This document shows, one piece after another, positions 7,373 to 15,138 of a stretch of 41,088 bases of DNA; within the stretch, counting starts at the first letter, position 1; the number at the start of each line of letters is the position of its first letter. Below the pieces are notes generated by a model that worked only from the letters and a program-made list of their open reading frames with translations, was not told the DNA's origin and made no database searches. The position numbers and the translations under genes were made by a program. Source of the DNA: Bacteroidota bacterium. GTDB lineage: Bacteria > Bacteroidota > Bacteroidia > Chitinophagales > LD1. The stretch spans positions 1-41,088 of the forward strand of contig JAFDYN010000028.1 of assembly GCA_018267385.1 (NCBI GenBank), read 5' to 3'.

Positions 7373-7828
7373 ATGGCAAAGCAAAGTGCAGGACTATTGC
7401 CCTACCGCCGGGTGGGGGCACAGATCGAGGTGCTGCTCGTGCATCCCGGTGGGCCATTCTGGCAAAAGAAGGATGCCGGTGCCTGGTCTATCGTGAAGGG
7501 AGAGCTCGATGAAGATGAGGATACGCTGGATGCAGCGCAGCGGGAGTTTCTGGAGGAGACGGGCATCACACCGGTAGGAGAGATGCTGCCGCTCTCACCG
7601 GTCCGGCAAAAGAATGGCAAGATAGTACACGCCTGGGCCGTAGCGATGGATGTAGACGCCACTCAGGTGCGCAGCAATATGATAGCGATAGAGTGGCCAC
7701 CGCGCAGCGGACGTATGATAGACATCCCGGAGATAGACCGGGCGGAGTGGTTTGATATCGCTACTGCGCGCGAGAAGATCATTCCGGCGCAACGCGCCTT
7801 TGTGGATGAGCTGGAGGGGCTTTTGTAA
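7373..7828 (+). CDS. NUDIX hydrolase
   Basis: This encodes a 151-residue cytoplasmic NUDIX enzyme. The full Nudix box G-x5-E-x7-REUxEExGU lies at residues 43-65, with REFLEETGI as its metal-binding core. The N-terminal SAGLLPYRR and the strand IEVLLVHPGGPFW fit the subgroup of small NUDIX proteins that hydrolyse nucleotide diphosphates linked to another moiety. The segment after the box (KNGKIVHAWAVAMD) also fits. The exact substrate cannot be told from sequence. It may be translated from a leaderless mRNA (see the -7 box at 7361-7368). Confidence 0.92.
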   Translation: MAKQSAGLLPYRRVGAQIEVLLVHPGGPFWQKKDAGAWSIVKGELDEDEDTLDAAQREFLEETGITPVGEMLPLSPVRQKNGKIVHAWAVAMDVDATQVRSNMIAIEWPPRSGRMIDIPEIDRAEWFDIATAREKIIPAQRAFVDELEGLL

Positions 7829-7919
7829 TACATACTACACAGAGGGCACAGAGAGTTTATAAGCTTACACACCGATCGTTCGGGTTCACAGAGAAATCTA
7901 AACTCTGTGTAGCGAGTAC
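7829..7919. repeat. CACAGAG-type intergenic repeat with hairpin
   Basis: The gap between the NUDIX gene and the GlxA-like regulator contains repeated CACAGAG words, and a perfect inverted pair CACAGAG (7887-7893) and CTCTGTG (7903-7909) around a 9-nt loop. Related words occur at 1-60 and 9480-9565, suggesting a dispersed intergenic element. The hairpin lies between convergent genes and could also slow transcription, but it has no T-run. Confidence 0.5.
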
Positions 7920-8906
7920 TCACGCTGCCTGCCTGTTGTACTTCGCCTTGTAGTCGGCAGGGGAGAGGCCTGTGATGCGCTGGAAGACCTCACGGAAGGC
8001 CCTGGCATCTGAGTAGCCTACAGAGTACATCACTTCATTCACAGTCTTGCGTGTCGTCTCAAAGGCGCGCTTGGCGGCCTCAGTACGTACGCGCTGGAGG
8101 TAGTCTAGTGGCGTGAGTCCTGTGGCGCGGATGAAGCGGCGGTCAAAGTTGCGGCGGCCTACATGTAGTTTATCGCTCAGCGCGCCGATAGACAGCGGCT
8201 GGCGGTAGTGGCGCTCTATATAGGCCTGTGCCTTGAGCACCAGCTCATCATCATGCTGCTTCTGCCCCGTGAAGATCGAGAACTCTGCCTGCATGCTCCG
8301 GTCCATATCTATCTGAAATATCTTGGCGCAGCGCACTGCTATCTGCCTGTTGTAGTGTTTCTCTACCAGGTAGAGCAGCAGGTGGAGAAAGGAGTATGCG
8401 CCTCCATTGGTATAGATGCCGTTTTCATCAGTGATCAGCCGCTCTGTCTGCAGCTTCACATCAGGGTACAGCCCGGCAAAGCGCTCCGACACCGCCCAGT
8501 GTGTAGAGCAGGTCATACCCTCCAGCAGCCCCGTAGCCGCGAGCATAAACGCACCCGTACACATACTGGCTACCTCAGCGCCTTTGGCGTGCTGCATGGC
8601 TACCCATGTGATCAGTGACTGATTGCTCCGCGTAGCGGTGTCATAGCTGCGCACCAGTGAGGAGGGGATGAGGATAAGGTGTGTCTTCGTGAGTTCGTCT
8701 GCGGTGGTATGGGCTTTCACGCTGAAGATACTATCGCTTTGCGTTTTACGCGTAGCGCTGACCATCTCGATCTTAAACTGTGCCACATGGCCGCCCTGCT
8801 GCCAGAACGCCTCTGCCTCGGTGAAGATCTCATACGCGCCTGCTATGCAGGCTATGGTGCTGGGTGTGGTCTGGCTGTCAGGTACGAGTATGCTGATATG
8901 TTTCAT
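7920..8906 (-). CDS. GlxA-type transcriptional regulator (DJ-1/PfpI + AraC)
   Basis: This encodes a 328-residue regulator with an N-terminal DJ-1/PfpI-like domain (residues 1-190, with the elbow Cys near C116 in ASMCTGAFMLA) and a C-terminal AraC-type double helix-turn-helix. The AraC part (about 225-328) has LSIGALSDKLHVGRRNFDRRF as its first HTH and VNEVMYSVGYSDARAFREVF as the second. Such proteins sense small metabolites and activate or repress adjacent genes. The start was moved from 8924 to 8906 because a -7 box occupies 8924-8931. It is divergent from the SRPBCC gene at 9033, which is its most likely target. Confidence 0.9.
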   Translation of the reverse strand: MKHISILVPDSQTTPSTIACIAGAYEIFTEAEAFWQQGGHVAQFKIEMVSATRKTQSDSIFSVKAHTTADELTKTHLILIPSSLVRSYDTATRSNQSLITWVAMQHAKGAEVASMCTGAFMLAATGLLEGMTCSTHWAVSERFAGLYPDVKLQTERLITDENGIYTNGGAYSFLHLLLYLVEKHYNRQIAVRCAKIFQIDMDRSMQAEFSIFTGQKQHDDELVLKAQAYIERHYRQPLSIGALSDKLHVGRRNFDRRFIRATGLTPLDYLQRVRTEAAKRAFETTRKTVNEVMYSVGYSDARAFREVFQRITGLSPADYKAKYNRQAA

Positions 8907-8911
8907 GTGGC

Positions 8912-8931
8912 GTGGCTTTGCCACAAAGATA
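8912..8931 (-). promoter_or_regulatory. Regulator promoter with operator-like palindrome
   Basis: On the minus strand TATCTTTG (8931 to 8924) is a perfect -7 box. Directly downstream lies a perfect inverted repeat, arms GTGGC (8912-8916) and GCCAC (8920-8924) around TTT. It covers the expected transcription start of the GlxA-like gene, a plausible autoregulatory site. Confidence 0.5.
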
Positions 8932-9001
8932 AATGATCTGTTTGTCTAAAATGCCCCTATAGTATGTCTGATTGGCACTGATGGAGAATGTGTGTGCTCT
9001 T

Positions 9002-9009
9002 TACCTTTG
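9002..9009 (+). promoter_or_regulatory. -7 box (TACCTTTG) of the SRPBCC gene
   Basis: TACCTTTG lies 23 bp before the ATG at 9033 and sets that start in preference to 8988. No TTG stands at the standard distance, which fits an activator-dependent promoter in this divergent regulator/target pair. Confidence 0.55.
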
Positions 9010-9032
9010 CCATACAAAAAATCAAAACACAC

Positions 9033-9479
9033 ATGACACAAACAGACTACACCACCACGATAGACACTAGCCGCACACCCAATGAGGCCTATACAGCCAT
9101 CAATAACGTAGCCGGCTGGTGGACGGAGAATTTTGAAGGAGCCTCTAAGAAAGCAGGAGATGAGTTCACCGTCACCTTTGGTGAAACATGGATCAAACTG
9201 AAAGTAGAAGAGCTGGTCAATAACTATAAAGTAGTCTGGCTGGTCACGGATTGCTTCAAGCACTTCCTCAGGAACAAGAAAGAGTGGGTGGGCACCCGGA
9301 TTATTTTTGACATCAGCCGCGAGGGCAATGAGAAGACACATATCATCTTTACCCATCATGGCCTCACCAGCCCGCTGGAGTGCTACGAGATCTGCTGCGA
9401 CGCATGGAGCGGCTACCTGAATGGAAGTTTACAGAAGCTGATCGATACGGGCAAGGGTACGCCTGATAGCCGGGTTTAA
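9033..9479 (+). CDS. SRPBCC (AHSA1-like) domain protein
   Basis: This encodes a 148-residue protein of the START/Bet v 1 (SRPBCC) superfamily in its AHSA1-like form. The typical opening is seen (TTTIDTSRTPNEAYTAINNVAGWW), followed by a strand-rich middle (GDEFTVTFGETWIKLKVEEL) and the C-terminal long helix after CYEICCDAWSGYLNGSLQKL. Such domains bind small hydrophobic ligands; no enzyme activity is implied. It is transcribed away from the GlxA-type regulator, with 126 bp between the two start codons, so it is probably that regulator's target. Confidence 0.8.
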   Translation: MTQTDYTTTIDTSRTPNEAYTAINNVAGWWTENFEGASKKAGDEFTVTFGETWIKLKVEELVNNYKVVWLVTDCFKHFLRNKKEWVGTRIIFDISREGNEKTHIIFTHHGLTSPLECYEICCDAWSGYLNGSLQKLIDTGKGTPDSRV

Positions 9480-9836
9480 TACATACTGCACAGGAGCCGT
9501 AGAGGTTTTAAAATAGCAGGGGAAAACTAGTTTGAGTTCGCAGAGGAATAAAACGCTGTGAACTCATCTTATTTTTAGTAAACTCTTTACCCGCCGTGTA
9601 GTCTCATTTCACCCTTCGGGAAATTTTCTGCCGGACCGAGGCATACTGAGCGCTCAGATAGGGAAGAGACATATACTTTGATTTTTTTAGCTGATCTGAT
9701 TTTCAAGCTGTTTGGGTTTTGTGTGAGGTGATGGTATGTAGGTTGCATCTACACCACTGCGTCCGGTGCCGGCCGCGACATAGCTGGCTGGCACGGGACG
9801 GTTTCTCATTATTTAAACACAAAAAACACAAGTATC
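9480..9836. other. 357-bp intergenic region with repeat remnants and hairpins
   Basis: No gene is seen. The region starts with a degenerate copy of the CACAGAG-type element. This contains a hairpin with arms GAGTTCGCAG (9534-9543) and CTGTGAACTC (9556-9565), which has one wobble pair. A second, stronger hairpin lies at 9760-9800 (annotated separately). Between them (9570-9750) the sequence is AT-rich and without clear signals. Confidence 0.5.
9760..9800 (+). promoter_or_regulatory. Stable 5'-leader hairpin
   Basis: Arms CGTCCGGTGCCGGCC (9760-9774) and GGCTGGCACGGGACG (9786-9800) form a 15-position stem with two non-canonical positions and an 11-nt loop. It lies 36 bp before the start of the acidic-protein gene. 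There is no T-run, so a leader structure or RNA-level control element fits better than a terminator. Confidence 0.5.
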
Positions 9837-10412
9837 ATGAAAAGGGAAAAGAAGCACGAACCGCGCCGCGTACACGTAGGCCAGCACACAGAGGAGGCTT
9901 ATGGCCACCAGCGTCCTAATGAAGAGTTTGGTCGCAATGAAGATCAGGATATGCAAGAAGGCGAAGGTGCAGGCGATGAAAGCGGCGACTATCAGCAGCA
10001 GGAGGGCCGCGACCAGGAAGGGCAAGGCTCACAACAGCAGTACCGCAATGACCGCCGCCAGGATGAAGCCGCCGATCAGGACGACGAAGCAACTAATGAA
10101 ACGGAAGAAACAGATGAACTCGATGAAAATGATGACGCTGCGGAAGAGGACACCGGTGACGAATCAAAAGGCTGGATGGGTCAGGTCGGCGACCTGCTGA
10201 CCGGCCAGGCCTCTGACGAAGCCTATGAAAAGGCTACCAAGGTAGCTGCACTGGCTGTCATCGGCCTCTTTGGCCTGCGCAGGGGTGGCCTGCTGGGTGG
10301 CATCATCGTAGCTGCCGCTGCCGGCCTCGCAGCCCGGACGCTGGGAGTCGATATGGATACGACAGAAGATGAAGCCACTGACGAAGAAGATATGCAAAGC
10401 GAAGCAGCGTAA
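9837..10412 (+). CDS. Highly acidic low-complexity protein with glycine-zipper helix
   Basis: This encodes a 191-residue protein in two parts. Residues 1-110 are hydrophilic and probably disordered, dominated by Glu, Asp, Gln and Gly. Residues 111-172 hold a short domain (GWMGQVGDLLTGQ) and a Gly/Ala-rich hydrophobic stretch (VAALAVIGLFGLRRGGLLGG then IIVAAAAGLAARTLG), which looks like one or two glycine-zipper membrane helices. An acidic tail follows. I do not recognise the family. A membrane-inserted or membrane-associated stress protein is one possibility. The leader hairpin at 9760-9800 and the terminator at 10441-10469 suggest a single-gene transcript. Confidence 0.65.
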   Translation: MKREKKHEPRRVHVGQHTEEAYGHQRPNEEFGRNEDQDMQEGEGAGDESGDYQQQEGRDQEGQGSQQQYRNDRRQDEAADQDDEATNETEETDELDENDDAAEEDTGDESKGWMGQVGDLLTGQASDEAYEKATKVAALAVIGLFGLRRGGLLGGIIVAAAAGLAARTLGVDMDTTEDEATDEEDMQSEAA

Positions 10413-10440
10413 GCCCTAGCCCGTGTGAAGTAAAACAAGA

Positions 10441-10469
10441 GCGGTCTGCCGGTATGGCGGGCCGCTTTT
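10441..10469 (+). terminator. Rho-independent terminator
   Basis: Arms GCGGTCTGCC (10441-10450) and GGCGGGCCGC (10456-10465) form a 10-bp stem with two G-U pairs and a 5-nt loop, followed by TTTT. It ends the acidic-protein transcript. Confidence 0.75.
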
Positions 10470-10500
10470 GGTTTAGCGGGATGAGCCAAGGGTGCACGCT

Positions 10501-11802
10501 TCATTCTTTCACCACTCGCTGCACTAGTCTGCCGTACGGTGTGACTGCGGTCACGATGTAGATACCGGGAGCCAGACTGCTGAGGTCCATGGTGCCGGAG
10601 TGGTCACCGGTGAGGACGGTTTCGCTGATCATATTTTGTATGCAGAGGCTATGGAGAGGCTGGCCGCTCTGTACAGTGATGTATCCCGTAGTGGGATTGG
10701 GAGATACCTTCAGTATATTCTGGTCCTGCCCGGTATAAGTCACGCCGGTGTTGGTACAGGGTAGCATATTGATATGGTCCCAGAGCACACTGTCAAATGG
10801 TGAGAAGGCCGCCGCTACGCCGTATGCCGAGGCACCCATGCGTACCACTACCATCTGCTGGCTGGGTACCACATAGATTTTCTGGTCGTTCTTGCCCAGT
10901 GCGGCATACATATCTGCTGGTGCATTCGGTATGAGTGCTCCATTGTAGACCAGCTGCAGCCCCGGCGCCATGTAGGATGATTGACCATTCAGCCACCACA
11001 GGTAGCCATACGAGGGGTTGAATGCCTGCGAGGAACTGATCATATGGCGATAGTAGGCTGTATCCCTGAGGATGGTATCTGTGGCCCAGATGCCGCGATT
11101 CAGCGCCAGCAGGCCAAAGCGCGCCGCATCTCGCACCACGCTATAATACTCGTAGCCCACCCAGAGGCCATGCATACCGATGGCAGTGCCGAGGCGTGAC
11201 GCGGTAAAGTTATTGTACGTCTGGCCGGAGACGGTGGCCAGCACATCCTCCATCTTGCGGTAGGCACCGGTGTGGTAGGCCCAGCGTGTGTCAGGCGGAG
11301 CCAGGTACTGCAGGCAGGCGGGTGTGGTGCTGGTATTGCTGCAGGTGCCACCGGTAGGATTGTCATCCAGGCCTGAGGTCATGGTGATCAGGTGGCGCAC
11401 CGTGATGTGCCGCTCCTGCTGGGTATCGGCACTGGTCCAGCCCTGCCCCAGTATGTCACTCACTGTATCGGTCAGGTGCAGCAGGCCCTCCTGCTGTGCT
11501 ATACCTGTGAGGGTAGAGGTGAGGCTCTTGCCGGCAGATGCCCATACGTGTATAGAGTCCCGAGTGAAAGTGCCGAAGTATCGCTCCAGTACGATGCGTC
11601 CGTCTTTGAGTATCACAAAGCCGCTCGTGCCGTGGTCTGCCAGGTAGCTGTACAGCGAGTCTATGCGGTCCTGGCACCAGCCCAGCTGTGAGGGCGCGGT
11701 GGTATCCCAGCCGGTGCCTGATACAGGTGGGAAATAGGAAACCTGCGCTCTGGCCGCTACCGATAGCATCAAGAGCAGTGTCATGTATAGCGTACGACGC
11801 AT
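10501..11802 (-). CDS. Secreted serine hydrolase (beta-lactamase/DD-peptidase family) with T9SS domain
   Basis: This encodes a 433-residue exported protein. A signal peptide (residues 1-19, ending ARAQ) is followed by a penicillin-binding-protein-like / class C beta-lactamase fold at about 40-345. The active-site S-x-x-K motif is SAGK at 89-92 (WASAGKS). A Tyr motif WAYHTGAY near 174-181 stands where the family has Y-x-N. The C-terminal ~70 residues are a T9SS type A sorting domain (VSPNPTTGYITVQ, then LSSLAPGIYIVTAV). It probably acts on amide or ester substrates outside the cell; true beta-lactamase activity is not implied. It lies 21 bp after the antiporter gene on the same strand and is probably co-transcribed. 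Confidence 0.87.
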   Translation of the reverse strand: MRRTLYMTLLLMLSVAARAQVSYFPPVSGTGWDTTAPSQLGWCQDRIDSLYSYLADHGTSGFVILKDGRIVLERYFGTFTRDSIHVWASAGKSLTSTLTGIAQQEGLLHLTDTVSDILGQGWTSADTQQERHITVRHLITMTSGLDDNPTGGTCSNTSTTPACLQYLAPPDTRWAYHTGAYRKMEDVLATVSGQTYNNFTASRLGTAIGMHGLWVGYEYYSVVRDAARFGLLALNRGIWATDTILRDTAYYRHMISSSQAFNPSYGYLWWLNGQSSYMAPGLQLVYNGALIPNAPADMYAALGKNDQKIYVVPSQQMVVVRMGASAYGVAAAFSPFDSVLWDHINMLPCTNTGVTYTGQDQNILKVSPNPTTGYITVQSGQPLHSLCIQNMISETVLTGDHSGTMDLSSLAPGIYIVTAVTPYGRLVQRVVKE

Positions 11803-11823
11803 ACCGTATTTTTTATGACCAAT

Positions 11824-13086
11824 TTACGCTAAATCTTTCTTTGCCATATCAGCAGGTATGCTGCAGATCGTCTTTGCCACCCTGCCTATGGTGAGGCCCT
11901 GCACTACGATGCTGAAGAGCACGCAGAAGTATGTAGCGATGAGGATCATGTGCCGCGACTCACTCTCGGGCAGCGAGAGCGCCATAGCCATAGAGAGGCC
12001 GCCGCGCAGGCCGCCCCATACGATCACGCGGGCTTCTTTTTTATTATAGTAGGCTATGCTAGGTAGCAGCCAGCGCGGCAGGTAGACCACCAGCGCGCGT
12101 GAGAGGAGCACGATCACTACCGCTACCACACCTATGAGCGCATAGATGGCGCGAAACTCTATGACCACCAGCACCATGGCCACGAGTATGAAGAGGATGG
12201 CATTGAGCACGGCATCTATCACCGTCCAGAATTTCTGTACATACTCGTGAGATATGTCGCTCATGACCTCGTCCTGTTTATAGTTGCCCACCAGTATGCC
12301 CATCACCACCATAGCCAGTGCGCCGGATATGTGCAGGGCATTGGCCGCGCTGTAGCCGGCCAGCACAAATGCCAGCGTCAGCAGCACCTCTGTATCATAG
12401 CTGTCTATACTGGCCATGAGGTAGTGCAGGATGATACCCAGCACGAGGCCAAAGATGACACCGCCCACCGCCTCCTGCACAAAGAGCATGGAGAAGTGCC
12501 CGATATCAAAGCTGCCCGTATGCGCCACGCCCAGCAGGGAGATAAAGGTGACTACCCCCACGCCATCGTTGAAGAGGGACTCGGCTACGATCAGCGTCTC
12601 TATCTTTTTGGGTACGCCTACCTGAGTGAGGATGCCTATCACCGCTATCGGGTCAGTAGGAGAGATGACCGCACCAAAGAGCAGGCAGTACACCAGAGGT
12701 ACCTGCAGCCCCAGCAGCATGGTGAGGCCGTACAGCAGGCCGCCTATCACGGCGGTAGATACCAGTACACCACCTATGGCCAGCAGGGCCACGGGCGCGA
12801 GCTGCCCGCGCATGGCGGCCCAGCTGGTGTGCAGCGCCCCGGCGAAGAGCAGCAGCCCGAGCATCACATCCAGTATGGCGCGGCTGATATCGGTCTGCTC
12901 TACGAAGTTTCGCAGCTGCTCATAGGGCAGGGGCAGCCATACGCGCGCGCTGAGCACCAGCAGCGAGAGCACCGTAGAGAGCAGGAAGAGCCCGATCACA
13001 AACGGCAGCCGTATGAAGCGGTGATTGATATAGGCAAAGGCCGCAGAGAGGCAGATCAGGATGGTCAGGATGGTATAGGCCGTCAT
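11824..13086 (-). CDS. CPA1-type Na+/H+ antiporter (NhaP-like)
   Basis: This encodes a 420-residue membrane transporter with about 12-13 helices and no long cytoplasmic tail. The CPA1 hallmarks are present: SPTDPIAV with T144-D145-P146, the ion-binding ESLFNDG with N173-D174, and the late GGLRGGLSMAMALSLP motif. These features identify an electroneutral Na+(K+)/H+ exchanger that acts in pH and salt homeostasis. A near -7 box (TATCTTAG, 13099 to 13092) stands only 5 bp before the start codon. It is upstream of the serine hydrolase gene, with a 21-bp gap. Confidence 0.92.
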   Translation of the reverse strand: MTAYTILTILICLSAAFAYINHRFIRLPFVIGLFLLSTVLSLLVLSARVWLPLPYEQLRNFVEQTDISRAILDVMLGLLLFAGALHTSWAAMRGQLAPVALLAIGGVLVSTAVIGGLLYGLTMLLGLQVPLVYCLLFGAVISPTDPIAVIGILTQVGVPKKIETLIVAESLFNDGVGVVTFISLLGVAHTGSFDIGHFSMLFVQEAVGGVIFGLVLGIILHYLMASIDSYDTEVLLTLAFVLAGYSAANALHISGALAMVVMGILVGNYKQDEVMSDISHEYVQKFWTVIDAVLNAILFILVAMVLVVIEFRAIYALIGVVAVVIVLLSRALVVYLPRWLLPSIAYYNKKEARVIVWGGLRGGLSMAMALSLPESESRHMILIATYFCVLFSIVVQGLTIGRVAKTICSIPADMAKKDLA

Positions 13087-13135
13087 ACGGGCTAAGATAC
13101 AAAAATGAAGAGGAAGGACGATGAGGCTATCGCAT

Positions 13136-13162
13136 AAAAAAGGGCTACCATAGTGGTAACCC
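13136..13162 (-). terminator. Rho-independent terminator of the MbnP/peroxidase operon
   Basis: On the minus strand the arms GGGTTACCA and TGGTAGCCC (plus-strand 13154-13162 and 13142-13150) form a 9-bp stem with a 3-nt loop. They are followed by TTTTTT (13141-13136). It lies 32 bp past the end of the cytochrome peroxidase gene. Confidence 0.8.
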
Positions 13163-13193
13163 TTTGATGCGGTGTGATGTAGTGCGCCTCTTC

Positions 13194-14234
13194 TTACTGC
13201 TCTGAGAAACGCGGATCTTTCATAAAGTCTTCGTCTGTCAGCGTTTTGAGAAAGGCGATGATCTGTGTCTTTTCATCTTCACTCAGTGCGATGCCCGTGC
13301 GGCCATCACGCGTCAGTACTGTATCGAGCGTGGCGCTGGCATTCACACTACTGCCGTAGTAGTCCAGCACGGCCTGCAGCGAGCGCAGCCCGCCTGTATG
13401 CATATAGGGGCCAGTTTTTTCAATATTGCGAAGAGTGGGCGTCTTAAACTTTCCTATGTCCGCAGGGTCCAGTGTCACATTGTACCTGCCGCTATCTGTG
13501 ATGGTGGGCTGTATGCCATTATTGTGAAACTTGCGATCGGTAAAAAGGTCCGTAGTATGGCATGTGGCACACTTCTGCTGAAAGAGATGGAGGCCCTGCT
13601 GCTCCTCCGCAGCCAGTGTAGTCTCTCCGCGTACGTATTTGTCATATTTACTATTGGCGCTGACCAGCGTGTACATAAACTGGCTCAGCGCCTGCAGGAA
13701 GCGTGTAGTGGTGATCTCATCTGTGCCAAAGGCATCTTTGAACATACCGGGGTATTTGCTGTCATTGCGCAGCCGGTCCAGTACTACCGGTAGCTGCGCA
13801 TCCATCTCTACTGGGTTTTTGATCGGATTGGGTGGTACGAGGTCCATATCATGCACGCCGCCGTCCCAAAAGAAATCGTAACTCCAGGCGAGGTTGACCA
13901 GTGCAGGTGTATTGCGGTGGCCCAGTTTATTGTCTATGCCGTGGCTCACGATGTGGCCTGCATGTACGAAGGAGGCAAACTGCTGATGGCAGCTACCGCA
14001 GCTGATCGTGCTATCGCGCGAGAGGCGATTGTCATAAAAGAGCTTGCGTCCCAGTACAAAGCCCGATTGTGTCAGCGGATTGGCAGATAGATTGTAGACA
14101 GGCGTGGGAAAGGATGCCGGTGCTACAAATTTTACTGCTCCTGATGTATCGTTCTTCTTGCATGCAGGTGCCAGCAATGACAGAGAGAGAAGTATCCCGG
14201 CCAGGACCGGGATGCCTTTTTGATAGCTAGTCAT
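13194..14234 (-). CDS. MauG/MbnH-like di-heme cytochrome c peroxidase (lipoprotein)
   Basis: This encodes a 346-residue exported di-heme protein. A lipoprotein-like signal ends at C25 (LLAPACKK). Two c-type heme motifs are seen: CGSCH at 79-83 and CATCH in the second half. Between them are the conserved FWDGGVHDMD and NPVEM segments of the bacterial di-heme peroxidase / MauG superfamily. The frame overlaps the upstream MbnP gene by 8 bp, so the two are translationally coupled. In the known MbnP/MbnH pairs the di-heme enzyme oxidises a Trp of MbnP to kynurenine. By that analogy this protein more likely modifies its partner than merely removes peroxide, which is inference. Confidence 0.9.
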   Translation of the reverse strand: MTSYQKGIPVLAGILLSLSLLAPACKKNDTSGAVKFVAPASFPTPVYNLSANPLTQSGFVLGRKLFYDNRLSRDSTISCGSCHQQFASFVHAGHIVSHGIDNKLGHRNTPALVNLAWSYDFFWDGGVHDMDLVPPNPIKNPVEMDAQLPVVLDRLRNDSKYPGMFKDAFGTDEITTTRFLQALSQFMYTLVSANSKYDKYVRGETTLAAEEQQGLHLFQQKCATCHTTDLFTDRKFHNNGIQPTITDSGRYNVTLDPADIGKFKTPTLRNIEKTGPYMHTGGLRSLQAVLDYYGSSVNASATLDTVLTRDGRTGIALSEDEKTQIIAFLKTLTDEDFMKDPRFSEQ

Positions 14235-15030
14235 TGCTCACGCGGTTCACGCTGAACATATCTACATAGTTGGCCGAGATGGTGGTGCTATATGCGTCAA
14301 ACATGTGGCCCGGCTGCGCGGCGATGGTGATCTGCGTAGGATTATTAAATACAGCATCTACATCAGCATAGATATATACTGTGGCGTGGTGGCCTGTCCT
14401 GACCTGCGCAGCAGTGCCGGAGGTCAGAGATACGGTATGGATATTATTGATCGTAGCAGACGACATACCACCGTAGCCGCCTATATGATAGTACATCATA
14501 GCCATGCCCATCATAGAGTCATACGGTGCCTGAGGTGAGGTGCCTTCCAGCTTGTAGAAGATATAGCCACTGTTCCACGTCCAGTACATATCGCTGGCTG
14601 CGCCGGCTACATCCAGGTCTCCTGTGCGCTCGCTCACCGGGGCGGTATTCTTGGCGCTGTCTACACCTATCATAAACCTGATGCCTGTATAGTCGCCCGC
14701 AGGTACATCCTGTATAGTCAGATCGGCAGAGCTGTCCACCCCTTCGCGTACCAGGTGGTAGCACTTGTCTTTAGGTACGGTATATTCTGTGCCATCAGAT
14801 TTCACCAGCACAAAGTTGCTCACAAAGTAATTGAATGTAGTAGGTGTCAGGCTTTCTCCGTTTGAGGTGGTATAGGCCGTGCCGAGAGCCAGGTCTGCGG
14901 TACCATATCGGTTGTCAAAGTGGAAGGTGACAGGACCGCTGCCGCTCACAGTTTCATTCTTTTTGCATGACGATGCGGTGGTGCCTACGAGTAGCAGCAG
15001 GGCTGCGATATAGAGATTATATTTTTTCAT
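14227..15030 (-). CDS. MbnP-family copper-associated lipoprotein
   Basis: This encodes a 267-residue lipoprotein with signal and lipobox ending at C22 (TTASSCKK). The mature part has the MbnP-domain pattern: VTFHFDNRYG near 34-43, a FNYFVSNFVLV strand, GDYTGIRFMIGVD at 112-124, and the family signature MYWTWNSGYIFYKLEG at 148-163 with W150 and W152. A late block HHATVYIYADVDAVF also fits. MbnP proteins bind copper and are matured by a MauG-like di-heme partner, encoded here by the overlapping downstream gene. Start 15030 (MKKYNLY) is chosen for the clean lipoprotein signal; the longer frame from 15069 adds no signal feature. Confidence 0.88.
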   Translation of the reverse strand: MKKYNLYIAALLLLVGTTASSCKKNETVSGSGPVTFHFDNRYGTADLALGTAYTTSNGESLTPTTFNYFVSNFVLVKSDGTEYTVPKDKCYHLVREGVDSSADLTIQDVPAGDYTGIRFMIGVDSAKNTAPVSERTGDLDVAGAASDMYWTWNSGYIFYKLEGTSPQAPYDSMMGMAMMYYHIGGYGGMSSATINNIHTVSLTSGTAAQVRTGHHATVYIYADVDAVFNNPTQITIAAQPGHMFDAYSTTISANYVDMFSVNRVSND

Positions 15031-15064
15031 GTTTTTGTTGAGATTAAAATGAATGACGCGCGAC

Positions 15065-15078
15065 AGCATAGCTATGCT
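15065..15078. promoter_or_regulatory. 14-bp perfect palindrome upstream of MbnP
   Basis: AGCATAGCTATGCT is a perfect palindrome. With flanks it extends to about 22 bp with one mismatched pair. It lies 35 bp before the MbnP start, in the 108-bp gap after the Cys-rich gene. It could be an operator or an mRNA processing hairpin. Confidence 0.4.
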
Positions 15079-15138
15079 ATCGCGGATAATAGTATATCAA
15101 ATAGGATGCACACAATGGTGCACTTAGGAATAAGGAGA

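Noticed and set aside
12247..13095. 282-codon open frame antisense to the Na+/H+ antiporter
   Set aside because: Its composition is rich in Gln, His and Arg, as expected of the complement of a hydrophobic membrane gene; the antiporter motifs are unambiguous.
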